Part shown: one piece after another, positions 28,910 through 38,050 of the stretch | How positions within the stretch are numbered: position 1 is the stretch's first letter | How the letters are laid out: the number at the start of each line of letters is the position of its first letter | DNA from: Terrisporobacter sp. | GTDB lineage: Bacteria > Bacillota_A > Clostridia > Peptostreptococcales > Peptostreptococcaceae | DNA length: 64,000 nucleotides | NCBI GenBank assembly: GCA_029851945.1 | Contig: JARKUZ010000033.1 | Coordinates: 10,427 to 74,426 of the forward strand | Direction of reading: 5' to 3' | Notes under the pieces: model-generated | Database searches by the model: none | Told to the model about the DNA's origin: nothing | Seen by the model: the letters and a program-made list of their open reading frames with translations, nothing else | Program-made: the position numbers and the translations under genes

Positions 28910-29632
28910 TTATTGTTCTTGAGCTTCTTCTTCAACAACTTCTTCTTCAGCACCTTGTCTACCTTCTATTATAGCAGTAGCCATTGCACCTGTTATTAAT
29001 TTTACAGCTCTTATAGCATCGTCATTTCCTGGTATTGGGAAATCTAATTCATCTGGATCACAGTTAGTATCAACTATACCTACTACTGGTATACCTAATC
29101 TATGAGCTTCTTGTATTGCTATATTTTCTTTTCTTGGGTCTACAACGAATATAGCACCTGGTAATTCAGGCATCTCTTTTATTCCACCTAAGTATTTTTC
29201 TAATTTTTCTTTTTCAGCTTTTAATTTTATAACTTCTTTTTTAGGAAGAACTTCAAATACACCTTCGTTTTCCATTTTTTCTAAATCTCTTAATTTTTTG
29301 ATTCTAGTTTGGATAGTTTGGTGGTTAGTTAACATTCCTCCTAACCATCTTTCGTTTACGAAGAACATTCCACATCTTTCAGCTTCTTCTTTTATAGCTT
29401 CTTGAGCTTGTTTTTTAGTTCCTACGAATAAGATTGGTTTTCCAGTTTCAGCCACTTCTTTAACGAATTTGTAAGCTTCTTCTACTTTTTTAACTGTTTT
29501 TTGTAAATCTATTATATAGATTCCGTTTCTTTCAGTGAAGATGAATCTTGACATTTTAGGATTCCATCTTCTTGTTTGATGTCCGAAGTGAACACCAGCT
29601 TCTAATAATTGTTTCATTGATATTACTGACAT
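28910..29632 (-). CDS. rpsB: 30S ribosomal protein S2
   Basis: The 240-residue small-subunit protein has [27 protein letters not shown] at the start, the [24 protein letters not shown] and [15 protein letters not shown] core, [12 protein letters not shown], and [11 protein letters not shown] with [12 protein letters not shown]. The C-terminal acidic tail ([14 protein letters not shown]) is seen in many Firmicutes. It is first in the rpsB-tsf unit, with GGAGG before the ATG and a structured leader. Confidence 0.98.
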   Translation of the reverse strand: MSVISMKQLLEAGVHFGHQTRRWNPKMSRFIFTERNGIYIIDLQKTVKKVEEAYKFVKEVAETGKPILFVGTKKQAQEAIKEEAERCGMFFVNERWLGGMLTNHQTIQTRIKKLRDLEKMENEGVFEVLPKKEVIKLKAEKEKLEKYLGGIKEMPELPGAIFVVDPRKENIAIQEAHRLGIPVVGIVDTNCDPDELDFPIPGNDDAIRAVKLITGAMATAIIEGRQGAEEEVVEEEAQEQ

Positions 29633-29639
29633 TGCTTTA

Positions 29640-29747
29640 CCTCCTTGGTTTTATACCTCCGACATGATCAACTCCCTAAAAAACCATGATTGGCACCTTT
29701 TAAGGATCCCATCGTCGTGTGTGATCTTTGTATTTTATTTTTTCACC
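29640..29747 (-). promoter_or_regulatory. rpsB mRNA leader, candidate autoregulatory element
   Basis: The ~110-base leader between promoter and rpsB is much richer in G+C than neighbouring intergenic DNA and contains GACGATGGGATCC, AAGGTGCCAATCATGG and two SD-like GGAGG elements. A five-codon frame (ATG TCG GAG GTA TAA, 29651-29665) with AGGGAG before it could be a leader peptide. Ribosomal protein leaders often bind the encoded protein. That function is inferred. Confidence 0.45.
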
Positions 29748-29753
29748 TCTGAT

Positions 29754-29782
29754 AGTATATCATAGGAAAAAATAAATTTCAA
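29754..29782 (-). promoter_or_regulatory. Sigma-A promoter of rpsB-tsf
   Basis: TTGAAA, a 17-base spacer and TATACT on the minus strand. This is near consensus and consistent with a highly expressed ribosomal operon. Confidence 0.8.
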
Positions 29783-29831
29783 CATAATTTAATATAACCT
29801 TACATTTTAATTATTAACTAATTTTTCTATA

Positions 29832-31013
29832 TTAATCTGCAAAAATCATTTTTATTTTTGTTTTTAATGAAATATCATATAAATCATTCTTACTTACAAT
29901 ATTATTACTTCCTAACATTTCTCCATTATCATTATAGTATTTGATTACACCTATTACATCACCTTTTTTAACAGGTAATTCTATTTCTTTTAAAGTAAGC
30001 TGTGTATTTATTTTTTCATCATTTTTTTTCAGTATTAATAAATCATCTTCACTTTCTAAAGTAATTTCCAATTCATCCAGTCCCTTTAAATATTTTTTAC
30101 CAATTAACTCTTCTTTACTCATAACTTTTAAAGTAGTAAAATTATTTCTACCGTAATCAAGCATTGCAAGACAAGCTTGTACTCTTTTATTCTTATGATT
30201 AGCTCCTAATGATACACCTATCAATCTATTTTCTATTTTATTGCTATCTTGGTTTAATTTCATAGAGAATGCTAGACAATATCCTGCATTTCCTGTGTAT
30301 CCTGTTTTTAATCCATCTACCTCTGGTATAATGGATAACAATGCATTTGTATTATTCTTACAAAATCCTCTCTCTGCATAATTATAAGTTTGCATGTCTG
30401 TAATAGATGTTACTTCTCTCTCATAATTATCTAACATATATTTTCCAAGTTTAGCAATATCCCTTGCTGTAGATATATTTTCTTTAGGAGTTTTTTTAGG
30501 ATCTGATAGACTATAAATTGGAAGCCCATTACAATTGACAAAATTTGTACTATTCATTCCTATTTCTTTTGCTTTTTTGTTCATTCTTTCAACAAATTTA
30601 TCTTCACTTTTGCATATATGCTTTGCAATTCCTACTGCTGCATCATTTCCTGATACTATCATTAATCCTCTCATAAGCTCTATTAGTGGTACTTTTTCTC
30701 CTACTTTTAATTTGTAAGATGAGCCTCTAACTTTTGCTATGTCCTTATCTACAACTATTATATCATCCTTACTGACTTCTTTATTCTCAATAGCTTCTAT
30801 TGCAAGTAAAAAAGTCATCATCTTACTTAGACTTGCTAGTGGTCTTTTTTCATCTGGTTTTTTTGAGTATAAAACTCTGTTTGTATCTTGATCTATTAAT
30901 ATGGATGATTTAGAGAACTTATCCAAATTAACATTATCTGCATAACTCATGTTAGGAGTTACAATAGCTATAATGATAGTAAAGATTAGTAATACTTGTG
31001 CTCCTTTTTTCAA
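29832..31013 (-). CDS. D-alanyl-D-alanine carboxypeptidase (DacF/PBP5-like)
   Basis: This low-molecular-mass penicillin-binding protein trims the terminal D-Ala of peptidoglycan stems. After the signal peptide (FTIIIAIVTPNMSYA) come the active-site motifs SxxK (PLASLSKMM), SxN (VSGNDAA) and KTG (DGLKTGYTGNAG), then a C-terminal beta domain of the PBP5_C type. A TTG at 31013 with AGAAGG eight bases before it is preferred to the GTG at 31022, which directly abuts that site. The hydrophobic start and lack of a C-terminal amphipathic helix leave membrane anchoring uncertain. Confidence 0.94.
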   Translation of the reverse strand: MKKGAQVLLIFTIIIAIVTPNMSYADNVNLDKFSKSSILIDQDTNRVLYSKKPDEKRPLASLSKMMTFLLAIEAIENKEVSKDDIIVVDKDIAKVRGSSYKLKVGEKVPLIELMRGLMIVSGNDAAVGIAKHICKSEDKFVERMNKKAKEIGMNSTNFVNCNGLPIYSLSDPKKTPKENISTARDIAKLGKYMLDNYEREVTSITDMQTYNYAERGFCKNNTNALLSIIPEVDGLKTGYTGNAGYCLAFSMKLNQDSNKIENRLIGVSLGANHKNKRVQACLAMLDYGRNNFTTLKVMSKEELIGKKYLKGLDELEITLESEDDLLILKKNDEKINTQLTLKEIELPVKKGDVIGVIKYYNDNGEMLGSNNIVSKNDLYDISLKTKIKMIFAD

Positions 31014-31092
31014 AATTCTCACCTTCTTGGATAATTAAGTCTAAATTATTTTTCCCTTTTATGTGAGTTATAATCTTGAATTATTTTCTAAC

Positions 31093-32148
31093 TTATTTAA
31101 CAAGTCTACTAAGTAATATTGATGTCCATGTTGCATGCAATGTTATTCCAAGAAAAACTTCTATGCAAGCTATTATTTTTCCAATTAATCCAAGAGCAAT
31201 AATATCTCCATATCCAACAGTACTAAATGTTATCATTGAAAAATACCATACTTCTAAGTACATTGTTAAAAATTCATATAAAGAATACGTATTACTAAAT
31301 AAATTTACTTTTATTAAACCATAATCTATTGTGTTCACTCCTATAAACATATATATAAGTGCAAAAATACTTATTATAAAGAAGCTTATAAAAAGTAATC
31401 TTAAAGGCTTTTCACCATATCCAATAGTATATTTAGATAAAAAATCAAAAAAATCATTAGATAAGTATTCCTTATATCCCTCGTATTTACTATTTCTTAA
31501 AAACTCACTAGTATAACTTCTTTCATTATAATAGTAATATCCAATATTTTCATTATCCTCTGTTTGCTTCGCTTGAACTCTCGCTATTCTATAATTATTT
31601 CTACCACATAATGAATTTTCTTTTTTATAATCTATCTCTTTTAATATAAATCTTGTATATGGAGAAAACAATACTCCATCTAATCTAGGAAAATTAATAC
31701 ACTTTTCCACTATTAACTTTTGTCCATTAAAATTCGTTCTTTGAAAGACTTGCTCATTAATATATTTTTCATTAAACTTATTTTCACTAAAAATACAATT
31801 TTTTAAAAATATACTTTCTGAAAAATCAACAGCTCCTTTGAATTCAGCTTTTGTGAAATCAACAGCATTATTAAATATAAATTTATTAAATTTTACATCA
31901 TTACAAAATATAGCTTCATAAAATTTCAACTTATTATAATCATAATTTATAATTTTATTTATATTAAATTCATCTTCGAAATAAAACCCACTGAAATCAC
32001 TTATTTCACCTTTTTTTATATATGAATTAAATAAGATTAATTCTCGTTTACTTTTATTCCTTTTATGAAAGATGCAATAACCAGATGAATCTGCATGTCT
32101 TTTACATTTAATATTTTCATCTTCGTTAGACACCCATTTGCAATTCAT
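31093..32148 (-). CDS. Pentapeptide-repeat / two-helix potassium channel fusion with N-terminal Cys/His motif
   Basis: The 351-residue protein starts with a possible zinc site (C3, C15, H18, C25, H28). Residues ~50-150 are irregular pentapeptide repeats (FYFEDE, VKFNKFIFNNAVDFTKAEF, AVDFSESIFLKNCIF). The C-terminal part has two membrane helices (about 248-272 and 320-345) around a pore loop with the potassium filter TVGYGD (310-315). It is an Ion_trans_2-type channel with a solenoid sensor or scaffold. GGAGG precedes the ATG. A similar domain order occurs in other Firmicutes, but the gating ligand is unknown. Confidence 0.88.
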   Translation of the reverse strand: MNCKWVSNEDENIKCKRHADSSGYCIFHKRNKSKRELILFNSYIKKGEISDFSGFYFEDEFNINKIINYDYNKLKFYEAIFCNDVKFNKFIFNNAVDFTKAEFKGAVDFSESIFLKNCIFSENKFNEKYINEQVFQRTNFNGQKLIVEKCINFPRLDGVLFSPYTRFILKEIDYKKENSLCGRNNYRIARVQAKQTEDNENIGYYYYNERSYTSEFLRNSKYEGYKEYLSNDFFDFLSKYTIGYGEKPLRLLFISFFIISIFALIYMFIGVNTIDYGLIKVNLFSNTYSLYEFLTMYLEVWYFSMITFSTVGYGDIIALGLIGKIIACIEVFLGITLHATWTSILLSRLVK

Positions 32149-32425
32149 TTATACCTCCAAAGTAATTTGATTTAATATTATTTTTCATCAATATAATTTT
32201 TATATTCATATACTTTCTTTATTAATTAATAATAACCTTAATGATCCCCCTAAAATTCCTAAGCTTCCTACATAAATAAATGAATATCTAATCGAAAATG
32301 GGGATTGTTTATGAACGTTTATTCATTTGAATAAAATTTAATCTTCACTTTAAAACAATTATAAAGTATAATGTAAATTACAAGTGGGAACTTATACAAT
32401 GTATAAGTATGACGCTAGCCCAAAT
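32149..32425. other. Intergenic region with faint coding remnant
   Basis: Upstream of the channel gene I see no strong promoter pair. A frame on the minus strand (about 32190-32320) reads KQSPFSIRYSFIYVGSLGIL then GGSLRLLLINKESI before a stop, membrane-protein-like but with no start codon. It may be a decayed gene tail. A GAAC-GTTT-ATTC motif at 32313-32324 is discussed under rejected items. Confidence 0.35.
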
Positions 32426-32458
32426 AAAAGGAGTTGTATATTACACAACTCCTTTTTT
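32426..32458 (-). terminator. Terminator of the family B polymerase gene
   Basis: AAAGGAGTTGT pairs with ACAACTCCTTT around a 7-base loop, and T/A-rich tracts flank it on both sides. It lies directly after the stop at 32461. Confidence 0.85.
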
Positions 32459-32460
32459 AC

Positions 32461-34221
32461 TTATACCATATCAAAATAATCGAATAACGTAAAAGTCTCT
32501 TCTGGCTCGAAACTTTCTAATCTTTCTTTAGCTAAATTAATATACCAAGTTTTATCTATTTGTTCTGGAATTTCTTTATTTATAATATTACTGTTATCAA
32601 TAAAAACTCTATCTGGTGTGTAGCTTATTTTTTCAAGTTTACCATCAGCCTTCATCTTCATAATAGAATAATCTTTACTAGACTTACTTGCAAACACTCT
32701 AAGCACTTTCAGATTAATATTTTCCTTCCCATAAACTACATGACTGTACTTACCGGTTATTTTTACACATTTTTGAAAATCTATTAAGTTATTACAGTTA
32801 TTTATAGTACTTTCTATATCTATATCATTTATAAGCTTTTCTTTTATCGCTTTATTAACTATTGGTAAATCATTATCAATTAAACTTAATTCTTTAACAT
32901 AAGAACCCTTACTTTTTACTTTTCCATCTTCTTTGATATAAATATAATTATTTACATCTTTTTGAATTATTTTTTTAATAAAGTCATGTTCAAGTTCCAT
33001 ATTAGTTCTTTCACACCACTTATTGCATATATTTAAATATTTATTAACATCTTCTTTTGACTTAAATTTAAACATAACTCCATCAGTATTCCCTTGTATA
33101 AATTCAGCTCTATCACCAAACTCTAACTCAACCTTTTCAATTAAATCAAGTAATAAAAGTTGCCCATTTACACATATAGCCGTTCCTTGTCTTGGATCAT
33201 AAAGGTCATTATTGACATCCATACATGAACCATAAGTACTGTTTAAAACTAATTTTAAAGATTTTTCTATAGGATTATTTTCTTTTTTTAAATTAAATCT
33301 AGTATCTCTTATTTCTTTAAATTTAGATGGATTTTGCACATTTCTACTAAGCAATCCATATTCAATCATTATAGATGGATAAAAAGAACTAACATCTGAA
33401 TTTACAATAAAATCTTCTGCTTTATATTTTTTTCTAGCCGAATGAAGTCCACCCCATCCAAAGTCTGTTTCAACTCCATAAATATTTACCCTTAAGTATT
33501 TTTTCAAATCTCTATTATTATAATTTTCATACCATTTTTTAACATCATCATACTTACTAAGCCTTATAGTATCTACTATATCAAACTCAATAGTATCATT
33601 TCTTTCATAATTAGGTCTTTTAGCACCTAGAATATATGCACTAAGTTGTGCTTCAGTTTTATTGAACATACTATCATCTAAATTAAAATATTCTATAAGA
33701 CCCAATTGAGCCTCATATCTATAGTATACTTCTTCAAAAACTTTATATGTCATTCTAACATCATGTAGGCAATAAGAAGTCAACTCTTTTACTTCTTCAT
33801 AATTTGGATATCTATCTAAATCAAAAGGCACACTACTTTCTCTTATATCTTCTCCCATAAATAGTTCCAGTTCTTTTAAACTTCTATAAGTATCGCTTAT
33901 TTCAAATAAGTATAACTTTACTTTGTTTAATTCTCTATCTATTTTCCATGGAGAAATATTCTGCTCTATAATTTTATCAGATATCATGCAAGGATCTAAT
34001 CCTGCAATAATAGCTTTCATTATCCACTGATCGTATCCCTTTATATTGTATCCTATCCAAACAGACTCTCTATTTTTATTAAAAACTCTTAGAAATTCTT
34101 CTCTATCATTTATTATTACATGCTCTTTACTTGTTTTATAATCCTTCATACAGCACATCCAAAATCCACCTTTTGAAAGTACTTCAAAATCAATAATGAT
34201 TCGTCTTCTTTCTTTTTTCAT
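32461..34221 (-). CDS. Phage-type family B DNA polymerase with intact proofreading motifs
   Basis: The 586-residue protein carries all family B landmarks. Exonuclease motifs are I (IDFEV, D11/E13), II (GYNIKGYD, N59/D64) and III (YCLHDVRM, Y150/D154). Polymerase motifs are A (SDVSSFYPSIM, D276), B (KLVLNSTYGSCMD, N327-G331) and C (GNTDGV, 378-380). Motif C is NTD rather than the cellular DTD, a form found in some phage polymerases. The length is near that of compact phage enzymes. No primase, helicase, integrase or capsid gene is nearby. The ribosome site is modest (AGAGG). A domesticated phage remnant is likely. The gene is intact. Confidence 0.88.
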   Translation of the reverse strand: MKKERRRIIIDFEVLSKGGFWMCCMKDYKTSKEHVIINDREEFLRVFNKNRESVWIGYNIKGYDQWIMKAIIAGLDPCMISDKIIEQNISPWKIDRELNKVKLYLFEISDTYRSLKELELFMGEDIRESSVPFDLDRYPNYEEVKELTSYCLHDVRMTYKVFEEVYYRYEAQLGLIEYFNLDDSMFNKTEAQLSAYILGAKRPNYERNDTIEFDIVDTIRLSKYDDVKKWYENYNNRDLKKYLRVNIYGVETDFGWGGLHSARKKYKAEDFIVNSDVSSFYPSIMIEYGLLSRNVQNPSKFKEIRDTRFNLKKENNPIEKSLKLVLNSTYGSCMDVNNDLYDPRQGTAICVNGQLLLLDLIEKVELEFGDRAEFIQGNTDGVMFKFKSKEDVNKYLNICNKWCERTNMELEHDFIKKIIQKDVNNYIYIKEDGKVKSKGSYVKELSLIDNDLPIVNKAIKEKLINDIDIESTINNCNNLIDFQKCVKITGKYSHVVYGKENINLKVLRVFASKSSKDYSIMKMKADGKLEKISYTPDRVFIDNSNIINKEIPEQIDKTWYINLAKERLESFEPEETFTLFDYFDMV

Positions 34222-34436
34222 AACAATTATTACCTCTTAATCTATTTATATAATTTTATTATTCCATTATATTGAAGTCTAAATTCTCCTTATTTTTATA
34301 ACATTAAATTTAATACCCTATTTATTAGAAATTAAATAAACACTTTTATTCTATACATTATAAATACTATTTCAAATTAATTTGTTATTGATTATATTTA
34401 ATCAAATAAAGTTATTTTTTATTGATAGTTAATAAA

Positions 34437-34617
34437 AAAATACTACTATTATTCTTAAACCATATGATACTAACACATCTATAGGTGCTATTCAATCTGT
34501 AGATAATCATAGCTTTAAACATATGCAAATTAGTTATGGGTGCAATTCCATATTCCAAGTTGCTATCATGAATTTATTTATTTTACTAGTTCTGCATAAA
34601 CCTATAAAAAAATTATA
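34437..34617 (+). pseudogene. Possible remnant of a decayed gene
   Basis: An open frame of about 58 residues after an in-frame TAA reads TTIILKPYDTNTSIGAIQSV, then DNHSFKHMQISYGCNSIFQV and a hydrophobic end. Its amino-acid mix and locally higher G+C look coding, unlike the flanking DNA. There is no ATG with a ribosome site before it. The product is not recognised, and chance openness is possible. Confidence 0.25.
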
Positions 34618-34645
34618 AAAAAATAAATTTACTTAAAAATAAAAC

Positions 34646-34684
34646 AAAAGAGCCTTATAATTAATAATTTTAAAGGCTCTTTTT
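34646..34684 (-). terminator. Terminator downstream of the AGCS symporter gene
   Basis: AAAAGAGCCTT pairs with AAGGCTCTTTT around a 16-base A/T loop. T-rich runs flank both ends. Confidence 0.8.
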
Positions 34685-34773
34685 ATATATTTTTATTGAA
34701 CAAAAATATGTCACACTATCTTTTAAGTATTATCAATAAATGCTTATAAAAATTTATATTATCTATCTTATAT

Positions 34774-36144
34774 CTAAACTATTTTTTCATCAATTTCTTT
34801 TGATTTATTTTCCAAATGATCTAAATAACGTTTAGTCTCTGATATTACTATAGGAGATAAAGCAAGTAGCGCTATTAAGTTAGGTAGTGCCATAAGTCCA
34901 TTTACTATATCTGCTATTATCCAAACTAATTCTAATTTTAAAAATGACCCTAGTAAAACCATTGCTACGAACAAACTTCTAAATAAATTTATCTTTTTAA
35001 CTCCAAATAAAAATTCAAAGCATCTTTCTCCATAGTAACTCCATCCTAATATAGTAGTAAAAGCAAATAAGCTAAGACTTATTGTTAAGAATATAGAGCC
35101 TAGGTTTGGAAATACAGAATCAAAAGCCAACTGAGTCATCAATGCACCATTTAAATCACTTTGCCATGCTCCAGATATAATCAAAGCCATACCTGTTAAA
35201 GTACAAATCACTATACTATCTATAAAAGTACCAGTCATTGATATAAGCCCTTGTTCTGCTGGCCATTCAGTTTTCGCTGCTGCTGCTGCAATTGGTGCAC
35301 TACCAAGTCCAGATTCATTTGAAAATACACCTCTTGCAATACCATTTCTTATAGCCATTGATACAGTAGCCCCTAAGAAACCTCCTGTTGCTGCTTTACC
35401 AGTAAATGCACTTTTAAATATTAAAATAATTGTCTCTGGTATTAATTCATAAGAGTTTGATAATATTGATAAACAAATAAATACGTATATTACAGACATA
35501 AGAGGAACTATCTTTGTAGCTACATTAGATATACTTTGAACACCCCCAAATATTACCAAAGATACTAATGATGCTAAAACAATACCTGTTATTCTTTGAT
35601 CTAGTCCAAAAGAACTATTTACTGCATCTGTAATTGAATTAACTTGTGAAAATGTCCCTATACCTAAAAGAGCTACTAATATCCCACTTACTGCAAAGAA
35701 TACTGCTAAAGGTCTCCATTTTTCACCCATACCATTTACTATATAATACATTGGTCCACCAGAAATCTGTCCATTATCATCCTTACTTCTAAATTTGATG
35801 GCTAAAAGTCCTTCTGAATATTTTGTAGCCATGCCAAAGAATGCTGCAAGCCACATCCAAAATAACGCTCCTGGACCACCAGCTTTTATTGCAGTAGCAA
35901 CACCAACTATATTCCCTGTCCCAAGCGTTGCTGCAAGGGCAGTACAAAGTGCACCAAAACTTGAAATATCACCATTTCCCCTATTTTCTGACTTAAATAT
36001 TAATTTAAAAGCTTTCGGAAGTTTAATAATTTGAATAAGACCAAGCCTCACTGTAAGATATATACCTGTTCCCACAAGTAATATAAGAAGCGGCGGACCC
36101 CATATAAAACTATCCACCATATTTAATAAGTTAAGAAAATCCAT
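34774..36144 (-). CDS. Sodium:alanine/glycine symporter, AGCS family
   Basis: The 456-residue transporter has about ten membrane helices and AGCS signatures: FGALCTALAATLGTGNIVGVATAI, GGPGALFWMW, SGGPMYYIVNGM and GVFSNESGLGSAPIAAAAA. It imports glycine or alanine with sodium. The ATG at 36144 is preferred to the GTG at 36153 because GGAG lies eight bases before the ATG and overlaps the GTG. The leader carries a tandem glycine riboswitch, so glycine is the probable substrate or regulatory signal. It is monocistronic. Confidence 0.95.
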   Translation of the reverse strand: MDFLNLLNMVDSFIWGPPLLILLVGTGIYLTVRLGLIQIIKLPKAFKLIFKSENRGNGDISSFGALCTALAATLGTGNIVGVATAIKAGGPGALFWMWLAAFFGMATKYSEGLLAIKFRSKDDNGQISGGPMYYIVNGMGEKWRPLAVFFAVSGILVALLGIGTFSQVNSITDAVNSSFGLDQRITGIVLASLVSLVIFGGVQSISNVATKIVPLMSVIYVFICLSILSNSYELIPETIILIFKSAFTGKAATGGFLGATVSMAIRNGIARGVFSNESGLGSAPIAAAAAKTEWPAEQGLISMTGTFIDSIVICTLTGMALIISGAWQSDLNGALMTQLAFDSVFPNLGSIFLTISLSLFAFTTILGWSYYGERCFEFLFGVKKINLFRSLFVAMVLLGSFLKLELVWIIADIVNGLMALPNLIALLALSPIVISETKRYLDHLENKSKEIDEKIV

Positions 36145-36370
36145 AAAAAACACTCCTTTTGTAATTAAAATAATTTAAGTACAAAATCTAATAATCATTT
36201 ATGAATTTAGACAAGAATAAAAAATTAAATAATTTCAAATATGTATTCTACTATTTTTAATCCTACTTTTTAATAATTACATATTTTATAAATATATTTC
36301 TTTTATAATAGACATTTAATATTTATAAATATTGTATAGTTTCCATAGAAATAAAAAGTTCCCTAAGACT

Positions 36371-36615
36371 AAAAAATACTAAATCATTAGATGATTTAGT
36401 ATAGGATTTCATACATATTAAATAGAAGCACAAATATGCTTATATATATTCTCTGTCCTTTTGCCTGAGAGATTGAGCAAAATAGCCTTGCCCCTTCGGC
36501 GCCCTTTCGGGTCTCTCCAGAGTCTCCTATACTTTACAGTCCCACTTTTAAAAAAGTACCTGAGAGTTTTGCTCCTTCGGCGTGTCCTTAGACAACTCTT
36601 CTGTAAAGCTTCATC
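36371..36615 (-). ncRNA. Tandem glycine riboswitch with terminator
   Basis: The minus strand shows two gcvT-type aptamers in series. The first (about 36540-36615) contains GGACACGCCGAAGGAGCAAA and CTCTCAGGTAC. The second (about 36445-36540) contains GGAGAGACCCGAAAGG, GCGCCGAAGGGGCAA and CTCTCAGGCAAAAGGACAGAG. An intrinsic terminator follows (TACTAAATCAT arms, 36377-36402, then TTTTTTAG). This is the usual glycine-responsive layout. Here it precedes a symporter gene. Confidence 0.95.
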
Positions 36616-36645
36616 AGATTATCGATTTGTTAACTTGTAATATAC

Positions 36646-36674
36646 ATAATATATAAATTAATATCTTTTGTAAA
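36646..36674 (-). promoter_or_regulatory. Promoter of the glycine riboswitch transcript
   Basis: TTTACA, a 17-base spacer and TATTAT on the minus strand, about 30 bases before the first aptamer. Confidence 0.6.
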
Positions 36675-36762
36675 TAATAATTTATATTTTATATATATTA
36701 TTTTTTTATCAGTACATATGTTTCATTTAACATATTCTTACTTAGATTAATATATAATAACT

Positions 36763-36802
36763 AAAAATGCTGACTTCAGTTATCTTGAAAGTCAGCATTT
36801 TC
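36763..36802 (-). terminator. Terminator after the AI-2E family gene
   Basis: AAAATGCTGACTT pairs with AAGTCAGCATTTT, with a minus-strand T-run and a 10-12 base loop. Confidence 0.88.
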
Positions 36803-36842
36803 CTCACATTTTTTATTTTTGAATTTTATATTATACTTTTGA

Positions 36843-38018
36843 TTACATTCTCTTCATATAATCTTTCGTATCTGTTGGCAGTTGCTTATTTTTCAACTTA
36901 TCTTCAATTTCTTCCTTAATTATAGAATAAATAATAGCAAATAAAGGAACTCCTATTATCATACCTACTATTCCAAAAAACTTACCTGAAACTAATATTG
37001 CAAATAGTATCCAAAATGCTGAAATTCCTATGGAATCTCCAAGTATCTTAGGCCCTATTATATTACCATCTATTTGTTGTATTATAAATACTAAAACTAA
37101 AAATACTAAAGCCTTCGTTGGTGAAACAAATAGTATTATAATAAATGATGGTATTGCACCGATAAAAGGTCCAAAGAATGGAATTATATTAGTTACTCCT
37201 ATTATAACTGAGATTAATAAAGTATATGGCATCTTGAATATTGAAAACACCACAAAACTAAGCATACCTATAATAGCAGAATCTATTATTTTTCCACTTA
37301 AAAATTTCCCAAAAGTCTCGTTACTTCTGTAAGTTAATTCAAATATTCTATTTGATGTTTTTTGTGAAAATAGTGCACAAATTATCTTTCTATTAATTGC
37401 ACAGAATCTTTCTTTATCTATTAATAAATATACAGAAATAATTATTCCAAGAACTATGTTCCATATACTTGAAGCGATAATTTTTAAAGCATTTCCTATA
37501 ACAGGAATAATTTCACTAACAAAATTCATAATATATGCTATAAGCTTATTCATTTGTTCTTCTATTAAAGCTACATATTCAGAATCAAGATTAGCTTCAT
37601 TTACTAATTCATTAAATAACTTTGTTACATTATCCACATAATGAGGAATGTCATTAACAAGCCCCATTATACTATCTATTAATTGTGGGATTATAAAATT
37701 CATAGATAAGTATAAAATTCCTGCAGCAGATAGATAAGTTGCTATTAAAGCAATACTTCTCTTTTGTCCATATTTTAATTTTTTATACCAGTCTAATTTA
37801 CCAAATGTATTAACTTCAAAAAATGTCAATACAAAGTTCAATAAGTAAGCAATTGAAAATCCTATAATAAAAGGATACATTATTCCTATAAATATACTAA
37901 TTTTCTCACTAAAGGATCCTATTTGCGATGCCATAAAATAAAAAATTATACTACAGCATATTACTATTAAAGTATATACTGATATAGTATTGTATTTTGA
38001 ATTCCAATCTATTTTCAT
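36843..38018 (-). CDS. AI-2E family (YtvI/TqsA-like) membrane permease
   Basis: The 391-residue protein has the AI-2E layout: two or three N-terminal helices, a long helical extracytoplasmic region (about 110-175), then a cluster of C-terminal helices with the conserved VTNIIPFFGPFIGAIPS and QQIDGNIIGPKILGDSIGIS. Family members export small molecules or sodium/proton pairs. No specific substrate is evident. It lies 32 bases after the pseudokinase gene on the same strand, so the two are probably co-expressed. AGGAG precedes the ATG. Confidence 0.92.
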   Translation of the reverse strand: MKIDWNSKYNTISVYTLIVICCSIIFYFMASQIGSFSEKISIFIGIMYPFIIGFSIAYLLNFVLTFFEVNTFGKLDWYKKLKYGQKRSIALIATYLSAAGILYLSMNFIIPQLIDSIMGLVNDIPHYVDNVTKLFNELVNEANLDSEYVALIEEQMNKLIAYIMNFVSEIIPVIGNALKIIASSIWNIVLGIIISVYLLIDKERFCAINRKIICALFSQKTSNRIFELTYRSNETFGKFLSGKIIDSAIIGMLSFVVFSIFKMPYTLLISVIIGVTNIIPFFGPFIGAIPSFIIILFVSPTKALVFLVLVFIIQQIDGNIIGPKILGDSIGISAFWILFAILVSGKFFGIVGMIIGVPLFAIIYSIIKEEIEDKLKNKQLPTDTKDYMKRM

Positions 38019-38050
38019 GCTTCCACTCCTGATAAATATTTATTTTTCCT

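Larger units (their letters stand above)
34222..34773. other. Long intergenic region with a possible decayed gene and a terminator
   Basis: The 552 bp include the terminator of the AGCS gene (34646-34684), an open plus-strand frame at 34437-34617 without a start codon, and the polymerase gene's own upstream sequence. The remainder is plain A/T-rich DNA. Confidence 0.5.

Noticed and set aside
32313..32324. GAAC-GTTT-ATTC, another sequence one base from a LexA core
   Set aside because: It is not within a recognisable promoter and is ~170 bp from the nearest start. A single one-mismatch hit is expected by chance in 64 kb.
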